From contig CAJWLF010000004.1 of the NCBI GenBank assembly GCA_913043205.1, positions 1 through 64,000 of the forward strand: DNA of 64,000 bases, in the 5' to 3' direction. A model generated the notes under the pieces. The model was not told the DNA's origin. It made no database searches and saw only the letters and a list, made by a program, of their open reading frames with translations. The position numbers and the translations under genes were made by a program. Of the stretch, positions 25,938-35,071 are shown one piece after another (the stretch's first letter is position 1; the number at the start of each line of letters is the position of its first letter). Source of the stretch: an uncultured Chloroflexota bacterium. GTDB lineage: Bacteria > Chloroflexota > UBA11872 > VXNJ01.

Positions 25938-27443
25938 TCATTCATCGCCAGGTACAGCTCCATCTTCATAAAATTGAGCGGGGGTCGGGGTCGCACTTTT
26001 GAATGGTGGACCATCCGCTAGTATTTTGTCCTCGCCTCCGTGAAGTGCGACTAATCTCCTTTGAGAGGCAAAGGCAGCTGCATTTACTTCCTGAGGGTTG
26101 CACACTTTCAGAAGTTCATCATGCAATTGATCACGGATTGGCTGGAAATTAGGATCTTGGCCCAAATCGTTTGTTTCTTGCGGATCAGATGAACGATCAA
26201 AAAGTTGAGGAGGGATAGGATCTTGGCTAGCTTCAGGTTCGTAGTGTATATATTTGTATTGTTCATTACAGATCATGAAATTGCCTGCATGAGATTTGGT
26301 TGCGTGATATTCGCTGAAAACTGTTCGGTCACCAGCTGATTTACCCTGTGCTATAGGCCAAAGGGATGTTCCCGGTAAAGTGGAGTCTATTGCTTCTGCT
26401 TCAGCGCCTACGCAATCTAAGACGGTTGGAAATATATCCACCCAACTAGCCATATCTTTCCGCACTTCTCCGCTGGGAAGATCGGGGCCTGAAAGTATTA
26501 GTGGGGATCCTACTGAGTCTTCATACATACACATTTTCCCCCACAAACCGTGTCCTCCAAGCATTTCGCCATGATCAGATGTGTATATGACACGGGTGTT
26601 GCTTGCCTGTCCAGAGGACTCCAAGGCATCTAGTACCAGTCCTACATTGTGATCCATGAAACTAACGAGTCCGTAGTAGGACGCAACCGCGTTGCGAATT
26701 TCATCTTCTGAGTATCTTCCTAATGCATTCTCAGATTTATCTGCTAGACGCCAAGGTCGTGCTGTATTCCAATATGGATGATCGGGCCAGTCTTTTCTTT
26801 GCCATGCGATTGGCATATCAAGTTCATCTAAATCGTACAGATTATAGAATTCTTCAGGGGAAATTAGCGGGGGGTGAGGGCATCCAAGTGATACTTTTAG
26901 ACACCAAGGTTTGTCCGCTGGGGCATCTTCGTGCAGCCATTTTACTGATTCTTGCGTCACTGCTCGATCAAATCTCGTGTAATGACTCTCTCCGGGGCCA
27001 GCGTCGTCGGCGTCGCCTTTGTATCCTTGGAAGGCGGTTTGCCATCGTATGGATCCCCAGTAGTCTCCAACTTCGTTAAATACGTTCATTGCGATGCGGG
27101 AATCGTCAATACCGTTGTCATCTGTTTCGGATCTGAAATGTAGCTTCCCGATTGTTGTTACTTGATGTCCTTGACTGGAAAGCCGATGACTCCAACCATC
27201 GGGATTTCCGGTCCATGGATGACCATTATCCCAGTGATCTGTATCGTGGTTGTATCGGCCTGTCATAAAAGTGGCTCTAGATGGGACACATATAGGGCAG
27301 TTCACATAGGCATTGTCAAAACGCACACCACTTGAAGCTAGTTGATCTAGGTTTGGTGTTTTTACTATGGAATGTCCATAGGCGCCAGTCATCCTGCGTG
27401 TATGTTGGTCTGACATGATGATCAGAAGATTCATGGGTTTCAA
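25938..27443 (-). CDS. Sulfatase (choline-sulfatase-like, family 2 of 3)
   Basis: A 501-residue type I sulfatase, clearly a paralogue of the one at 21518. The N-terminus has LLIIMSDQHTRRMTG, the motif ICVPSRATF has the formylglycine Cys at residue 52, and TSDHGEMLGGHGLWGKMC matches its paralogue exactly over most of its length. No signal peptide is present. The start is TTG 27443 with aagggg upstream. It lies 134 bases downstream of the third sulfatase in the same direction, so they may be co-transcribed. The ester substrate is unknown. Confidence 0.93.
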   Translation of the reverse strand: MKPMNLLIIMSDQHTRRMTGAYGHSIVKTPNLDQLASSGVRFDNAYVNCPICVPSRATFMTGRYNHDTDHWDNGHPWTGNPDGWSHRLSSQGHQVTTIGKLHFRSETDDNGIDDSRIAMNVFNEVGDYWGSIRWQTAFQGYKGDADDAGPGESHYTRFDRAVTQESVKWLHEDAPADKPWCLKVSLGCPHPPLISPEEFYNLYDLDELDMPIAWQRKDWPDHPYWNTARPWRLADKSENALGRYSEDEIRNAVASYYGLVSFMDHNVGLVLDALESSGQASNTRVIYTSDHGEMLGGHGLWGKMCMYEDSVGSPLILSGPDLPSGEVRKDMASWVDIFPTVLDCVGAEAEAIDSTLPGTSLWPIAQGKSAGDRTVFSEYHATKSHAGNFMICNEQYKYIHYEPEASQDPIPPQLFDRSSDPQETNDLGQDPNFQPIRDQLHDELLKVCNPQEVNAAAFASQRRLVALHGGEDKILADGPPFKSATPTPAQFYEDGAVPGDE

Positions 27444-27577
27444 TGGCGAAACCCCTTTCCAATATTCGTGCCATAGTATTTTTCATCGACTCAATGAAAA
27501 ACGAATTGGCAAAACAGAGACGGGACACTATATCAATAATTTGACGTGTATTACGAACAATGCGTGTCTACGATATG

Positions 27578-29038
27578 TCAATCAGTGGTGAATTCGCCGG
27601 GAGGTCTAGTCCAGTTAACTTTTCTTCCCTCTGACAACACCTTATCTTCTCCTCCACGGGCTTCGATGAGTTCATGCTGAGCATTGAAAGCTGCACGATT
27701 GACGGATTCGGGATTACACACCGTCCGCAGAGCTCTTTCCAGTTTACGTAAAGTGAACTTGTGAACTCGGTTTGTTGCTAGATCATGCTGTTCTAATGGG
27801 TCAGCTATCAAGTCAAACAGCTGAGAAGGGTACTCCTGATCTGCGAAGTAAATCAACTTGAAGCGGTCATCCCGGATCATAAAGTTTCCGGTTGGAGATC
27901 CAGAGGCATGGTATTCGGAAAAAATCATGCGTTTAGGATTGGTTTCACGTTTTGCGATCGGCCATATGGATTGCCCTGGCAGATTGTGGTCTTCAGAGTT
28001 TAACGGAACCCCTAAGCCATCTAGTACGCTCGGGTAAAGGTCTACCATGCTGACATTCGTGTAACTGGTTTCTCCCGATGGTATATCGGGGCCCGCTGTA
28101 ATCATCGGTATTCCCACGGAATCTTCATACATACAACTTTTACCCCATAGTCCGTACCCTCCTGCCATCTCACCATGATCACTTGTATATAAAATCCGTG
28201 TACGGTCGGATTGTCCGGATTGCTCTAAGGCATCCAAAACTAGTCCTATCTGTTCATCCATGAATGTGATAAGTCCGTAGTACGCTGCGACGGTACGCCG
28301 AACATCCTCTTCGGAAAACTCTTCTGGCGTTCTAAGGGGCTGTACATAGCTCCAGTACGGATGTGATTGCCGTAGTTGTTTGTTCCATTGCAGGGGCAGA
28401 TCAATTGAGTCTAGTGGGTACAAATTCATGTATTCTTCTGGTACCACAAATGGGAAATGAGGCGTAACTAAAGATACAAACAATAACCAGGGTTTGTTCT
28501 GTTGCCTGGCTTCTCGTCGCAACCAATTCACAGCTTCATTTGCGACAGCTCTGTCGTACCTTATGTACTCTGTTTCTCCAGGCCCAGAGTTGTGTATATT
28601 TAAAGAGGTATTGCTATGGGGCTGAATATTCCAACGCATACTGCCGAAATAATCGCCCTGGCCATTTAAGACATTCATTGGTAAACGCATATCTTGAATA
28701 CCTATGTCATCCTCCACTTTGCGATAGTGAAGTTTCCCTATGCTGGTAACTTGATGGCCAGCTGAAATAAGGCTGTGTCCAAAACTTGATGCCTCTTCTC
28801 CTATATAAGGATGAGCATTGTCCCAGTTGCCAGTTTCATGCGTGTAACGACCTGTAATAAAGTTGGCTCGCGAGGGGACACAAATAGGATTGTTACAGTA
28901 GGCATTTTGGAATTTGACCCCTCTGTTGGCTAGGCCGTCTATGTTTGGGCTTTGTACGAGTGGGTGCCCGTAACATCCAGTCATGCGTCGTGTGTGCTCA
29001 TCGGACATGATGATCAGTGTGTTCATAGGCTCTGTCAT
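27578..29038 (-). CDS. Sulfatase (choline-sulfatase-like, family 3 of 3)
   Basis: A 486-residue type I sulfatase, close to the copies at 21518 and 25938: SDEHTRRMTGCYGHP at the N-terminus, formylglycine motif ICVPSRANF with Cys53, and SDHGEMAGGYGLWGK. It is closer in its opening residues and HPYIGEEASS segment to the 21518 copy than to its direct neighbour. ATG 29038 is the start. The formylglycine-generating enzyme needed to activate all three is not encoded in the window. Confidence 0.93.
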   Translation of the reverse strand: MTEPMNTLIIMSDEHTRRMTGCYGHPLVQSPNIDGLANRGVKFQNAYCNNPICVPSRANFITGRYTHETGNWDNAHPYIGEEASSFGHSLISAGHQVTSIGKLHYRKVEDDIGIQDMRLPMNVLNGQGDYFGSMRWNIQPHSNTSLNIHNSGPGETEYIRYDRAVANEAVNWLRREARQQNKPWLLFVSLVTPHFPFVVPEEYMNLYPLDSIDLPLQWNKQLRQSHPYWSYVQPLRTPEEFSEEDVRRTVAAYYGLITFMDEQIGLVLDALEQSGQSDRTRILYTSDHGEMAGGYGLWGKSCMYEDSVGIPMITAGPDIPSGETSYTNVSMVDLYPSVLDGLGVPLNSEDHNLPGQSIWPIAKRETNPKRMIFSEYHASGSPTGNFMIRDDRFKLIYFADQEYPSQLFDLIADPLEQHDLATNRVHKFTLRKLERALRTVCNPESVNRAAFNAQHELIEARGGEDKVLSEGRKVNWTRPPGEFTTD

Positions 29039-29136
29039 ATTTAGTAGTTACCTTATCCCATCTAATACTCAGCAGATTCAATTGTTCTTGCACATGGCTG
29101 CTACCGCAAAAAGTTGAAAATTCAGTCATCACGGAG

Positions 29137-29210
29137 TGGCTGGGGTAGAAGGATTCGAACCTCCGCTACTTGGGCCAGAACCAAGCGTCCTACCACTAGA
29201 CGATACCCCA
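29137..29210 (-). tRNA. tRNA-Gln (anticodon CTG), CCA encoded
   Basis: Read on the minus strand the acceptor TGGGGTA (5') pairs with TACCCCA (3'), the anticodon stem is CTTGG/CCAAG around loop TTCTGGC, which gives anticodon CTG, and the T arm is GGAGG-TTCGAAT-CCTTC. A discriminator G and genomic CCA follow at 29137-29140. The D loop is short, making 74 nt with CCA. It stands alone between the sulfatases and the Nudix gene. Confidence 0.95.
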
Positions 29211-29386
29211 ACAGTCTACTATCCCAGTTTATCAGTGTGGAGGTGATTTCTGGATCATGATCTGATAAATATGAGGAGATTCGAGGGGGTAATTTAGGAC
29301 AAAGCATTTTCTAGAAAAGCCGACTGTGTTGTACTAGTACGTACAGCTTACTGAGTGAATATAGCCATATCAGGGAGTAGATCATT

Positions 29387-29941
29387 ATGAAATTGGGATG
29401 GTCAGTAAAGAGCTCTAGGGTGGCTTATCGTGGGCGCTTTCCAGTGATAGAAGATGAATTGATTGCCGACTTGGATGGTCGGGAACATTTATATACATAC
29501 CTCGGGTTTAAAGGGTCAGCGGTTTCGGTAATTGCTATTGAAGACGATCGTATTTTGCTGGTGCGTGAATACCGTCATCCGGTGGATAGAATAGTAACTG
29601 ATCTTCCGACAGGATCCGTTTCCGCTGGAGAAAATCCGTTTGATGCTGCTCACCGTGAATTACGTGAAGAAACTGGTTATGAAGCAGATGGATTGTTTCA
29701 TCTAGGTGGACTTATTCCGGTGCCAGCATTAGCAAATTTACGTGTTGATTATTATGTTGCTTCGGCACTCAATTATGTAGGCCATGAGCGGGACGACAGC
29801 GAAATTATGGAAGTTGAATGGATTGAATCATCGTTGGTATTAAGCCGATTTGAGACTGGAGATTACATTTATGGGACTTTGCCACATGGATTGTTGCTGG
29901 CGGAACGATCAGGAGTGTTACGAAAAACACAAGTTGAATGA
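29387..29941 (+). CDS. NUDIX hydrolase (ADP-ribose pyrophosphatase-like)
   Basis: A 184-residue hydrolase with a perfect Nudix box: G, five residues, E, seven residues, then RELREETGY (segment beginning GSVSAGENPFD). Its upstream beta-strands (ILLVREYRHPVDR) and the proline-rich PTGSVSAGE entry are like those of ADP-ribose and nucleoside-diphosphate-sugar pyrophosphatases. It would clean up or salvage such compounds in the cytosol. The start ATG has an agggag site about 9 bases upstream. It precedes gltX by 229 bases on the same strand. Confidence 0.9.
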   Translation: MKLGWSVKSSRVAYRGRFPVIEDELIADLDGREHLYTYLGFKGSAVSVIAIEDDRILLVREYRHPVDRIVTDLPTGSVSAGENPFDAAHRELREETGYEADGLFHLGGLIPVPALANLRVDYYVASALNYVGHERDDSEIMEVEWIESSLVLSRFETGDYIYGTLPHGLLLAERSGVLRKTQVE

Positions 29942-30120
29942 TGAGGAAGTTTAACGAAGATGGCAAAAAAATTAAAAGGGATACATGACGATTACGAATG
30001 TTTGCCATCTGATATGTCAATGACGGAAAAGTTCAGCATCAGTTCGTATATTGGATTCAAAAGACGGTTCACTGTTGAGGTGCCCGTATACTCGCAACAC
30101 AACACCCAAAGGAGGGAACA

Positions 30121-30171
30121 ATGTTGCTCTCTCAGCAACTAGACATAATTCTATTAGGGTATACAGAGTGA
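30121..30171 (+). CDS. Possible leader peptide coupled to gltX
   Basis: A 16-codon frame (MLLSQQLDIILLGYTE) begins 5 bases after aaaggaggg, the strongest ribosome site nearby, and its stop overlaps the gltX start as TGATG. The gltX ATG itself has only a weak, distant site. Ribosomes ending on this frame could therefore re-start on gltX. A 6-bp hairpin (gttgct/agcaac, 30123-30139) lies right after the start. It contains no run of Glu codons, so classical attenuation by charged tRNA-Glu is not suggested. Confidence 0.4.
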   Translation: MLLSQQLDIILLGYTE

Positions 30172-31688
30172 TGGGTAAACCAAGGTTTAGGATTGCTCCA
30201 AGCCCTACAGGGAGTCTGCATATAGGGAATGCACGCACTGCTCTCTACAATTTTCTGGCTTCTCGCAAGCTAGGTGGTGACTTTATCCTGCGCATAGAAG
30301 ACACGGCCCGTGACCGAAGCAAAATTGAATATGAGAGAACCATTATTGATGGACTGCACTGGTTAGGTATCAATTGGGATGAAGGACCAGATTTAGGAGG
30401 GTCATACGGGCCTTACAGACAAAGTGAGCGTTTGCAGATCCATAAAGAATTTCTACAAATACTTATTGACCGTGGGTATACATATCATTGTTTTTGTTCT
30501 CGAGAAGAGCTCGCTTTCGAGAGAGAATTGGCACAAAAACAAGGGAGGGCGCCCAAGTATTCAGGGAAATGTCGCGATTTATCTGATGAAGAAGTGTCGA
30601 GTCGACTGGATGCTGGGGAGGAAGCTACTATCAGGTTTCGTGTTGAACCACGAATAGTTGGCCTCGATGACATTGTGATGGGAAAAATTGAAGAGGATGC
30701 TGGCTTGTGGGGTGATTTTGTATTGGCACGCTCTGATGGAACACCTGTATACAATTTCGCGGTAGTTGTTGATGATCACTTAATGGATATTAGCCATGTA
30801 GTCCGAGGCGCGGATCATATATCCAACACATTCAAGCAAATCATGATGTATGAAGCGTTAGATCTGGAGAGGCCGAGGTTTGGTCACATGCCGCTGACAC
30901 TGAATGCAAAACGACAGAAGCTAAGTAAACGGGATGGGTCAGTTGCCGTCGAAGAATATCGTGAGCAAGGATATCTGCCAGAAGCTGTCGTGAACTTTAT
31001 AGCTTTGCTTGGATGGAATCCTGGCGACGAACGTGAAATGTTTTCGATGAACGAATTAATCAATGTGTTTTCAATGGATCGAATTACGACATCTAATGCT
31101 ATTTTCGACGTCGCACGACTAGATTGGTTTAATGGTGTTTATGTGAGAAAAATGTCTACAGATCAGTTGGCTCATCGAGCCAATGATTATCTATCTGACC
31201 TAGGGTATTTTTCTTCAAATCCCACTAGATCGTCTAATGATTGGTCTCATTTGAACGGGGTCCCTGTTCCGCCACATGACTGGCCTTCGATGAACTATTT
31301 CATTGCAGCGCTAGAACTTGAAAAAGAACGTATTAGGAAATTCGCTGAATTGCCTGAGTTAATGAATTTCTTTTTTGTTGAAGATATATATGCAGATACG
31401 TCTCAACTAATATCTAAGAAACACAGCCAATCTGATACCAGGGCAGCATTAGTTCGTGTTGCAGAATTGGTTGGTCTACAAGGTGTAAACAAGATGGATA
31501 CGGTTGAGAAATACATGCGATCGCTTGCCGATGATTTGGGTTGGCGGGCTGGAGACCTTTTTATGCCTGTCCGAATAGCTTTAACAGGGTCGCGTGCTAC
31601 ACCACCTTTGTTTGAAACCATGAAAGTTCTAGGTGATCAGAGAGTTTTGCATAGGTTGAATAAAGCGGTGGAACAACTGAGCTCTTGA
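30171..31688 (+). CDS. gltX: Glutamyl-tRNA synthetase
   Basis: The 505-residue enzyme charges tRNA-Glu, and in many bacteria also tRNA-Gln. It has the N-terminal APSPTGSLHIGNARTALYN with the HIGH motif, the class I catalytic domain and the KMSKS equivalent KLSKRDG. The anticodon-binding C-terminal domain is complete. ATG 30171 starts the conserved KPRFRIAPSPTG block; the frame is open further upstream, but that region shows no homology. Translation may be coupled to the short frame before it. Confidence 0.96.
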   Translation: MGKPRFRIAPSPTGSLHIGNARTALYNFLASRKLGGDFILRIEDTARDRSKIEYERTIIDGLHWLGINWDEGPDLGGSYGPYRQSERLQIHKEFLQILIDRGYTYHCFCSREELAFERELAQKQGRAPKYSGKCRDLSDEEVSSRLDAGEEATIRFRVEPRIVGLDDIVMGKIEEDAGLWGDFVLARSDGTPVYNFAVVVDDHLMDISHVVRGADHISNTFKQIMMYEALDLERPRFGHMPLTLNAKRQKLSKRDGSVAVEEYREQGYLPEAVVNFIALLGWNPGDEREMFSMNELINVFSMDRITTSNAIFDVARLDWFNGVYVRKMSTDQLAHRANDYLSDLGYFSSNPTRSSNDWSHLNGVPVPPHDWPSMNYFIAALELEKERIRKFAELPELMNFFFVEDIYADTSQLISKKHSQSDTRAALVRVAELVGLQGVNKMDTVEKYMRSLADDLGWRAGDLFMPVRIALTGSRATPPLFETMKVLGDQRVLHRLNKAVEQLSS

Positions 31689-31712
31689 CCGTGAGTCATA
31701 CGACATTTTGGG

Positions 31713-32483
31713 TTACCAGGCCGTGAATCCACCGTCTATGACTAGATCATGACCTATAACAAAGTTGGATGCATCTGAAGCAAGGAAAATTAGGGCTCCT
31801 GTAAGATCCTGGACTTCCCCTAGACGATTTACTGGGGTGTCTCTTAGCCATACAGGATGCATCTTGGCTATTTCGGGGGTGTCTGCCATATCCGTCCGTA
31901 TGTATCCTGGACTGATGCTATTTACATAGATGCCGTGTTCTGCCCATTCTGTAGCTAGTGAGTGTGTCAAATGCACTAACCCTGCTTTGGAGGTGTTGTA
32001 GTGAGTCTGGAACTGAGGCCTGTTGATTATGCGCCCTGACATAGACGCTGTATTGATTATTTTGCCGTAACTGTTGGGAATCATCACTCTAGCTTGGGCT
32101 TGCGCACATAAAAAAGGACCTTTGAGATTCGTGTCTATAACCTCGTCCCACTCAGATTCTTCGATCTGATTGGTGGGTGTGTGAAAGCATATTCCAGCGT
32201 TGTTTACCCCAATGTCCAACTTGCCCCATTCGCTTACGACCTGGTTTGTAAAATCATCTACCTGTGTTTTTGATTTCACGTCTGCAGAAATGGACATTGC
32301 TTTGCATCCTAGGGAATCTATGAGTTTGGAAACCTCTTCTAGGGGCTCACTTCGACGACCGATAAGAGCAACATCTGCGCCTGCTTCTGCAAGTGCTATC
32401 GCAAATGCTTTTCCTATGCCTGTGCCTCCGCCAGTCACTAAGGCTGTCTTCCCGTCTAATCGAAACGAATCTAATATTCCCAC
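31713..32483 (-). CDS. SDR family oxidoreductase (gluconate 5-dehydrogenase-like)
   Basis: A 256-residue short-chain dehydrogenase. The cofactor motif TGGGTGIG is near residue 17, NNAG follows, and the catalytic Tyr-x3-Lys is in HYNTSKAG with Ser in NTASMSG. The ending VIGHDLVIDGGFTAW is typical. It resembles gluconate 5-dehydrogenase and related sugar-acid enzymes. The frame is open to 32561, but GTG 32483 has aaggaga 5 bases before it and aligns with the family start. It is convergent with gltX. Confidence 0.9.
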   Translation of the reverse strand: MGILDSFRLDGKTALVTGGGTGIGKAFAIALAEAGADVALIGRRSEPLEEVSKLIDSLGCKAMSISADVKSKTQVDDFTNQVVSEWGKLDIGVNNAGICFHTPTNQIEESEWDEVIDTNLKGPFLCAQAQARVMIPNSYGKIINTASMSGRIINRPQFQTHYNTSKAGLVHLTHSLATEWAEHGIYVNSISPGYIRTDMADTPEIAKMHPVWLRDTPVNRLGEVQDLTGALIFLASDASNFVIGHDLVIDGGFTAW

Positions 32484-32790
32484 CGTATTCTCCTTCAATA
32501 CTCCAACGGTTTGTCTCCGGCCCTTATGTTGTCTAAGTGAAGATATGTTGGCATCCGCCACATAAATCTAAATCATATGAAGTTGCATACATAATAGCCA
32601 TATTTAGCAAGTACCATTTATTTTTGGAGTAGTTTGGAATACTAGTTGTTTTCAATCGGACATACCTCAACTATTATTGACGGCGGATATGCATTTAGCA
32701 CTTGCCAAACTTCTAGTCCAAATAAGTAATTGTTCAACAAATATGTGCTTTCAAATTCAAGAAGCTAAGGAAAGGAATCCATCGTCTCCT
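32484..32790. other. AT-rich divergent region between SDR and DUF454 genes
   Basis: About 300 bases separate the two divergent genes. The sequence is AT-rich and suited to two promoters, but I see no clear -35/-10 pair, RNA structure or repeat. If the DUF454 protein starts at an upstream codon (TTG 32677 or ATG 32689) the gap is correspondingly shorter. Confidence 0.4.
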
Positions 32791-33243
32791 ATGAATGATC
32801 GGTGCGCGAATGAGGATCATGGCTTGGAAGTCTATGATCACGGCGAGGAGGTAGTTGTATCTGAGCACAGAAGCATACGATGGATTTATATTGTTTTGGG
32901 GTCAATCAGTGTTGCGATTGGTGTAATTGGCATTTTTGTACCGGGGTTGCCGACGACTATTTTCCTCATTATGGCTGCGGCTGCATACGCTCGTAGTTCT
33001 GATCGTCTTTACTGGTGGCTGCTTAATAACAAGCTACTCGGGAAATATGTGAGAGATTGGGAGCGGCATAAAAGCATTACTCTGCCAATGAAAATATTTA
33101 TAGTGTTCATGATTGCTTTAATGACTTCAATATCTGCCCTTTTTGCAGTTTCGCAGATACTAGTCAAAATAATAATTTTGTCTGCTGGTTTAGTGGGTGT
33201 TTGGTATGTCGCATTGCATACGCCCACTCGCAATAGAGCTTAG
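32791..33243 (+). CDS. DUF454 (YbaN-like) inner membrane protein
   Basis: The C-terminal 125 residues match the YbaN/DUF454 family: a first membrane helix (WIYIVLGSISVAIGVIGIFVPGLPTTIFLIMAAAAYA with its GLPTTxF motif), the ARSSDRLYWWLLNNKLLGKYVRDW stretch, then two more helices. The function of the family is unknown. The start is unclear: the frame is open from TTG 32677, giving 188 residues; ATG 32791 gives 150, near the family's length, and is used here without a good ribosome site. Confidence 0.75.
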   Translation: MNDRCANEDHGLEVYDHGEEVVVSEHRSIRWIYIVLGSISVAIGVIGIFVPGLPTTIFLIMAAAAYARSSDRLYWWLLNNKLLGKYVRDWERHKSITLPMKIFIVFMIALMTSISALFAVSQILVKIIILSAGLVGVWYVALHTPTRNRA

Positions 33244-33277
33244 GTGCTCTATAGCATGAATGTTTTAGTGAACGATT

Positions 33278-33967
33278 TCACAGGGTCATAGACGGGCAGA
33301 GTTTCTGCAAGCTGCATTCAGGGCATTTGGGTTTTCTAGCATTGCATACCTTTCTACCGTGCCAAATTAAAGCGTGCCCAAAGAATACCCAATGCTTGCT
33401 ATCTAAGAGCTTCATCAAGTCTTGCTCAATCTTTTCTGGGTCTTTTTGGCGAGTTAGGCCCAGCCGTTGGGACAATCGTGATATATGGGTATCCACCACG
33501 ATGCCTGATGTTATGCCGTATGCTGTTCCCAGCACTACGTTGGCTGTCTTTCGTGCGACACCTCTTAGCGTGAGGAGGTCTTCCATAGACTTTGGCAAAT
33601 TGCTTTCGTAGCGATCTACAATGGCTTTTGCGGATTCCGATATAGCTCTTGCTTTATTTCGATAAAACCCGGTACGTTTGACTAGTTGTTCCAAGTCTTC
33701 TATTGGAGCCTTTGCCATGGATTCCACTGTGGGATATCGTGAAAACAAGGCAGGAGTTTCCTTGTTTACTCTCTCGTCGGTGCATTGGGCGGATAGTATT
33801 GTGGCGACTAACAATTCCCATGGATTGTCGAAATGCAACGCACAATTAGCGTCCGGATATAAGTTCGTCAGCTCTCCTAAAATCACCGACAGCCGCTGTT
33901 TCCGTGCAGCCGCAGACTCCCGCCAGCTTTTGCTTTCGAATTTTTTAGGTTTCTTCGTTGCCATCAT
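33278..33967 (-). CDS. nth: Endonuclease III (DNA glycosylase/AP lyase)
   Basis: A 229-residue base-excision repair enzyme that removes oxidised pyrimidines and nicks abasic sites. The helix-hairpin-helix LRGVARKTANVVLG holds the catalytic Lys, and VVDTHISRLSQRLG holds the catalytic Asp. The [4Fe-4S] cluster motif C-x6-C-x2-C-x5-C is complete (CNARKPKCPECSLQKLC). A basic N-terminal extension of about 15 residues precedes the domain. It is convergent with the DUF454 gene and divergent from the MDR dehydrogenase. Confidence 0.96.
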   Translation of the reverse strand: MMATKKPKKFESKSWRESAAARKQRLSVILGELTNLYPDANCALHFDNPWELLVATILSAQCTDERVNKETPALFSRYPTVESMAKAPIEDLEQLVKRTGFYRNKARAISESAKAIVDRYESNLPKSMEDLLTLRGVARKTANVVLGTAYGITSGIVVDTHISRLSQRLGLTRQKDPEKIEQDLMKLLDSKHWVFFGHALIWHGRKVCNARKPKCPECSLQKLCPSMTL

Positions 33968-34039
33968 GCTGTCTTTCCAAGATATCCTATGTAAACAGCA
34001 TACTCAGAGATGCAGGTAAATAGCTATTTGGGAGTATTC

Positions 34040-35053
34040 ATGAAAACAAAGGCGATTGTGTTTGCTGACGTAGGAAAGGTGGAATTTGTAGAAGTTGATA
34101 TTCCCCAGCCTAATCCGGATGAAGTCTTAGTGCGTAGCAGCCTGAGTGGAATTTCAGTGGGGACTGACGGGTGGTACGTCACTGGGAAATATTCTGCAGT
34201 GCGTGACAGATATCCAGTGATCTATGGCTATTCACGAGTTGGCGTGGTGGAAGAAGTGGGCTCGGAAGTTGAGACGCTTGAGGCGGGTCAACGGGTGTTT
34301 GTAGGCACTCCTAAAACTAGGTTGGTTCCTGGTAAATTTGGGAATTCTTGTGGAAATTATACCGGATGGGGTTGCCACAAATCTGAAGATGTTGTCCCTA
34401 TCCCGGACTCTGTGAGTGATGAAGAGGCTACAATGGTGGGTTTGGCTTCAGTTCCTGTCGTAGGCAGAGACCTAACCGGTATTTCGCCTGATGACCTAGT
34501 AGTTGTTCTTGGTCAGGGTATGATTGGACAGTCTGCGGCTCAATTGTGTCGAGTGCAGGGAGCCAAAGTCATCACAGCCGATCCCTTGCAGCAACGTGTA
34601 GAGTTATCAGAGTCGTACAGTTCGGACATCGCGGTGAACATACGGCTTGAAGACTTAGCATCTGTTGTATTTAATGAATCCTCTTCAGGCGCAGATGTAG
34701 TGTTTGAATGTGCCGGTCGAAGCGACACCATGGATCTAATTTTGGATATAGTTAGAGGTGGCTGCAATGACTCAGAGAAGTCGGGGAAGGTGTGTATGCA
34801 AGGATATTTCCCAAACCCTATAACAATAGATTTCCATTCTGCCCATATGCGTAGATTAACTATGACTTTCCCCTGTGGATTTGATGTTGCAGGTTCTAAG
34901 GAAATTATGAAATTGTTGGATAAGCGGCAAATAAATTTGAGTCCTTTGATTACTCACGAGTGGGACTTGGAACAGGCACCACAAGCTTTTCAATACATGA
35001 TTGACCGACCAGGATATGTATTGGGTATGTTTATCAGGTGGTCCAACAATTAA
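34040..35053 (+). CDS. Medium-chain (MDR) alcohol/polyol dehydrogenase family protein
   Basis: A 337-residue member of the zinc alcohol dehydrogenase superfamily. The N-terminal GroES-like domain has the GYSRVGVVEEVG strand and the Rossmann domain has VVVLGQGMIGQSAAQLCRVQGA. The usual zinc-site Cys after GISVGTDGWY is not found and the structural four-Cys lobe is missing, as in the bchC-like and other zinc-poor branches. ATG 34040 has gggag upstream; the frame opens earlier at 34010. The SMP-30 lactonase starts 18 bases after it, so a sugar dehydrogenase-lactonase pair is likely. Confidence 0.86.
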   Translation: MKTKAIVFADVGKVEFVEVDIPQPNPDEVLVRSSLSGISVGTDGWYVTGKYSAVRDRYPVIYGYSRVGVVEEVGSEVETLEAGQRVFVGTPKTRLVPGKFGNSCGNYTGWGCHKSEDVVPIPDSVSDEEATMVGLASVPVVGRDLTGISPDDLVVVLGQGMIGQSAAQLCRVQGAKVITADPLQQRVELSESYSSDIAVNIRLEDLASVVFNESSSGADVVFECAGRSDTMDLILDIVRGGCNDSEKSGKVCMQGYFPNPITIDFHSAHMRRLTMTFPCGFDVAGSKEIMKLLDKRQINLSPLITHEWDLEQAPQAFQYMIDRPGYVLGMFIRWSNN

Positions 35054-35071
35054 TGAAGGGATTCAACTGTA

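Noticed and set aside
29228..29269. Inverted repeat tttatcag/ctgataaa upstream of tRNA-Gln
   Set aside because: The 26-base loop and lack of a T run make a terminator unlikely, and a single weak repeat in AT-rich DNA can be chance.
29960..30142. A 60-codon frame beginning MAKKLKGI between the Nudix and gltX genes
   Set aside because: The start looks protein-like, but the ribosome site is too far away, the tail is low in structure, and it overlaps the better-supported short leader frame.
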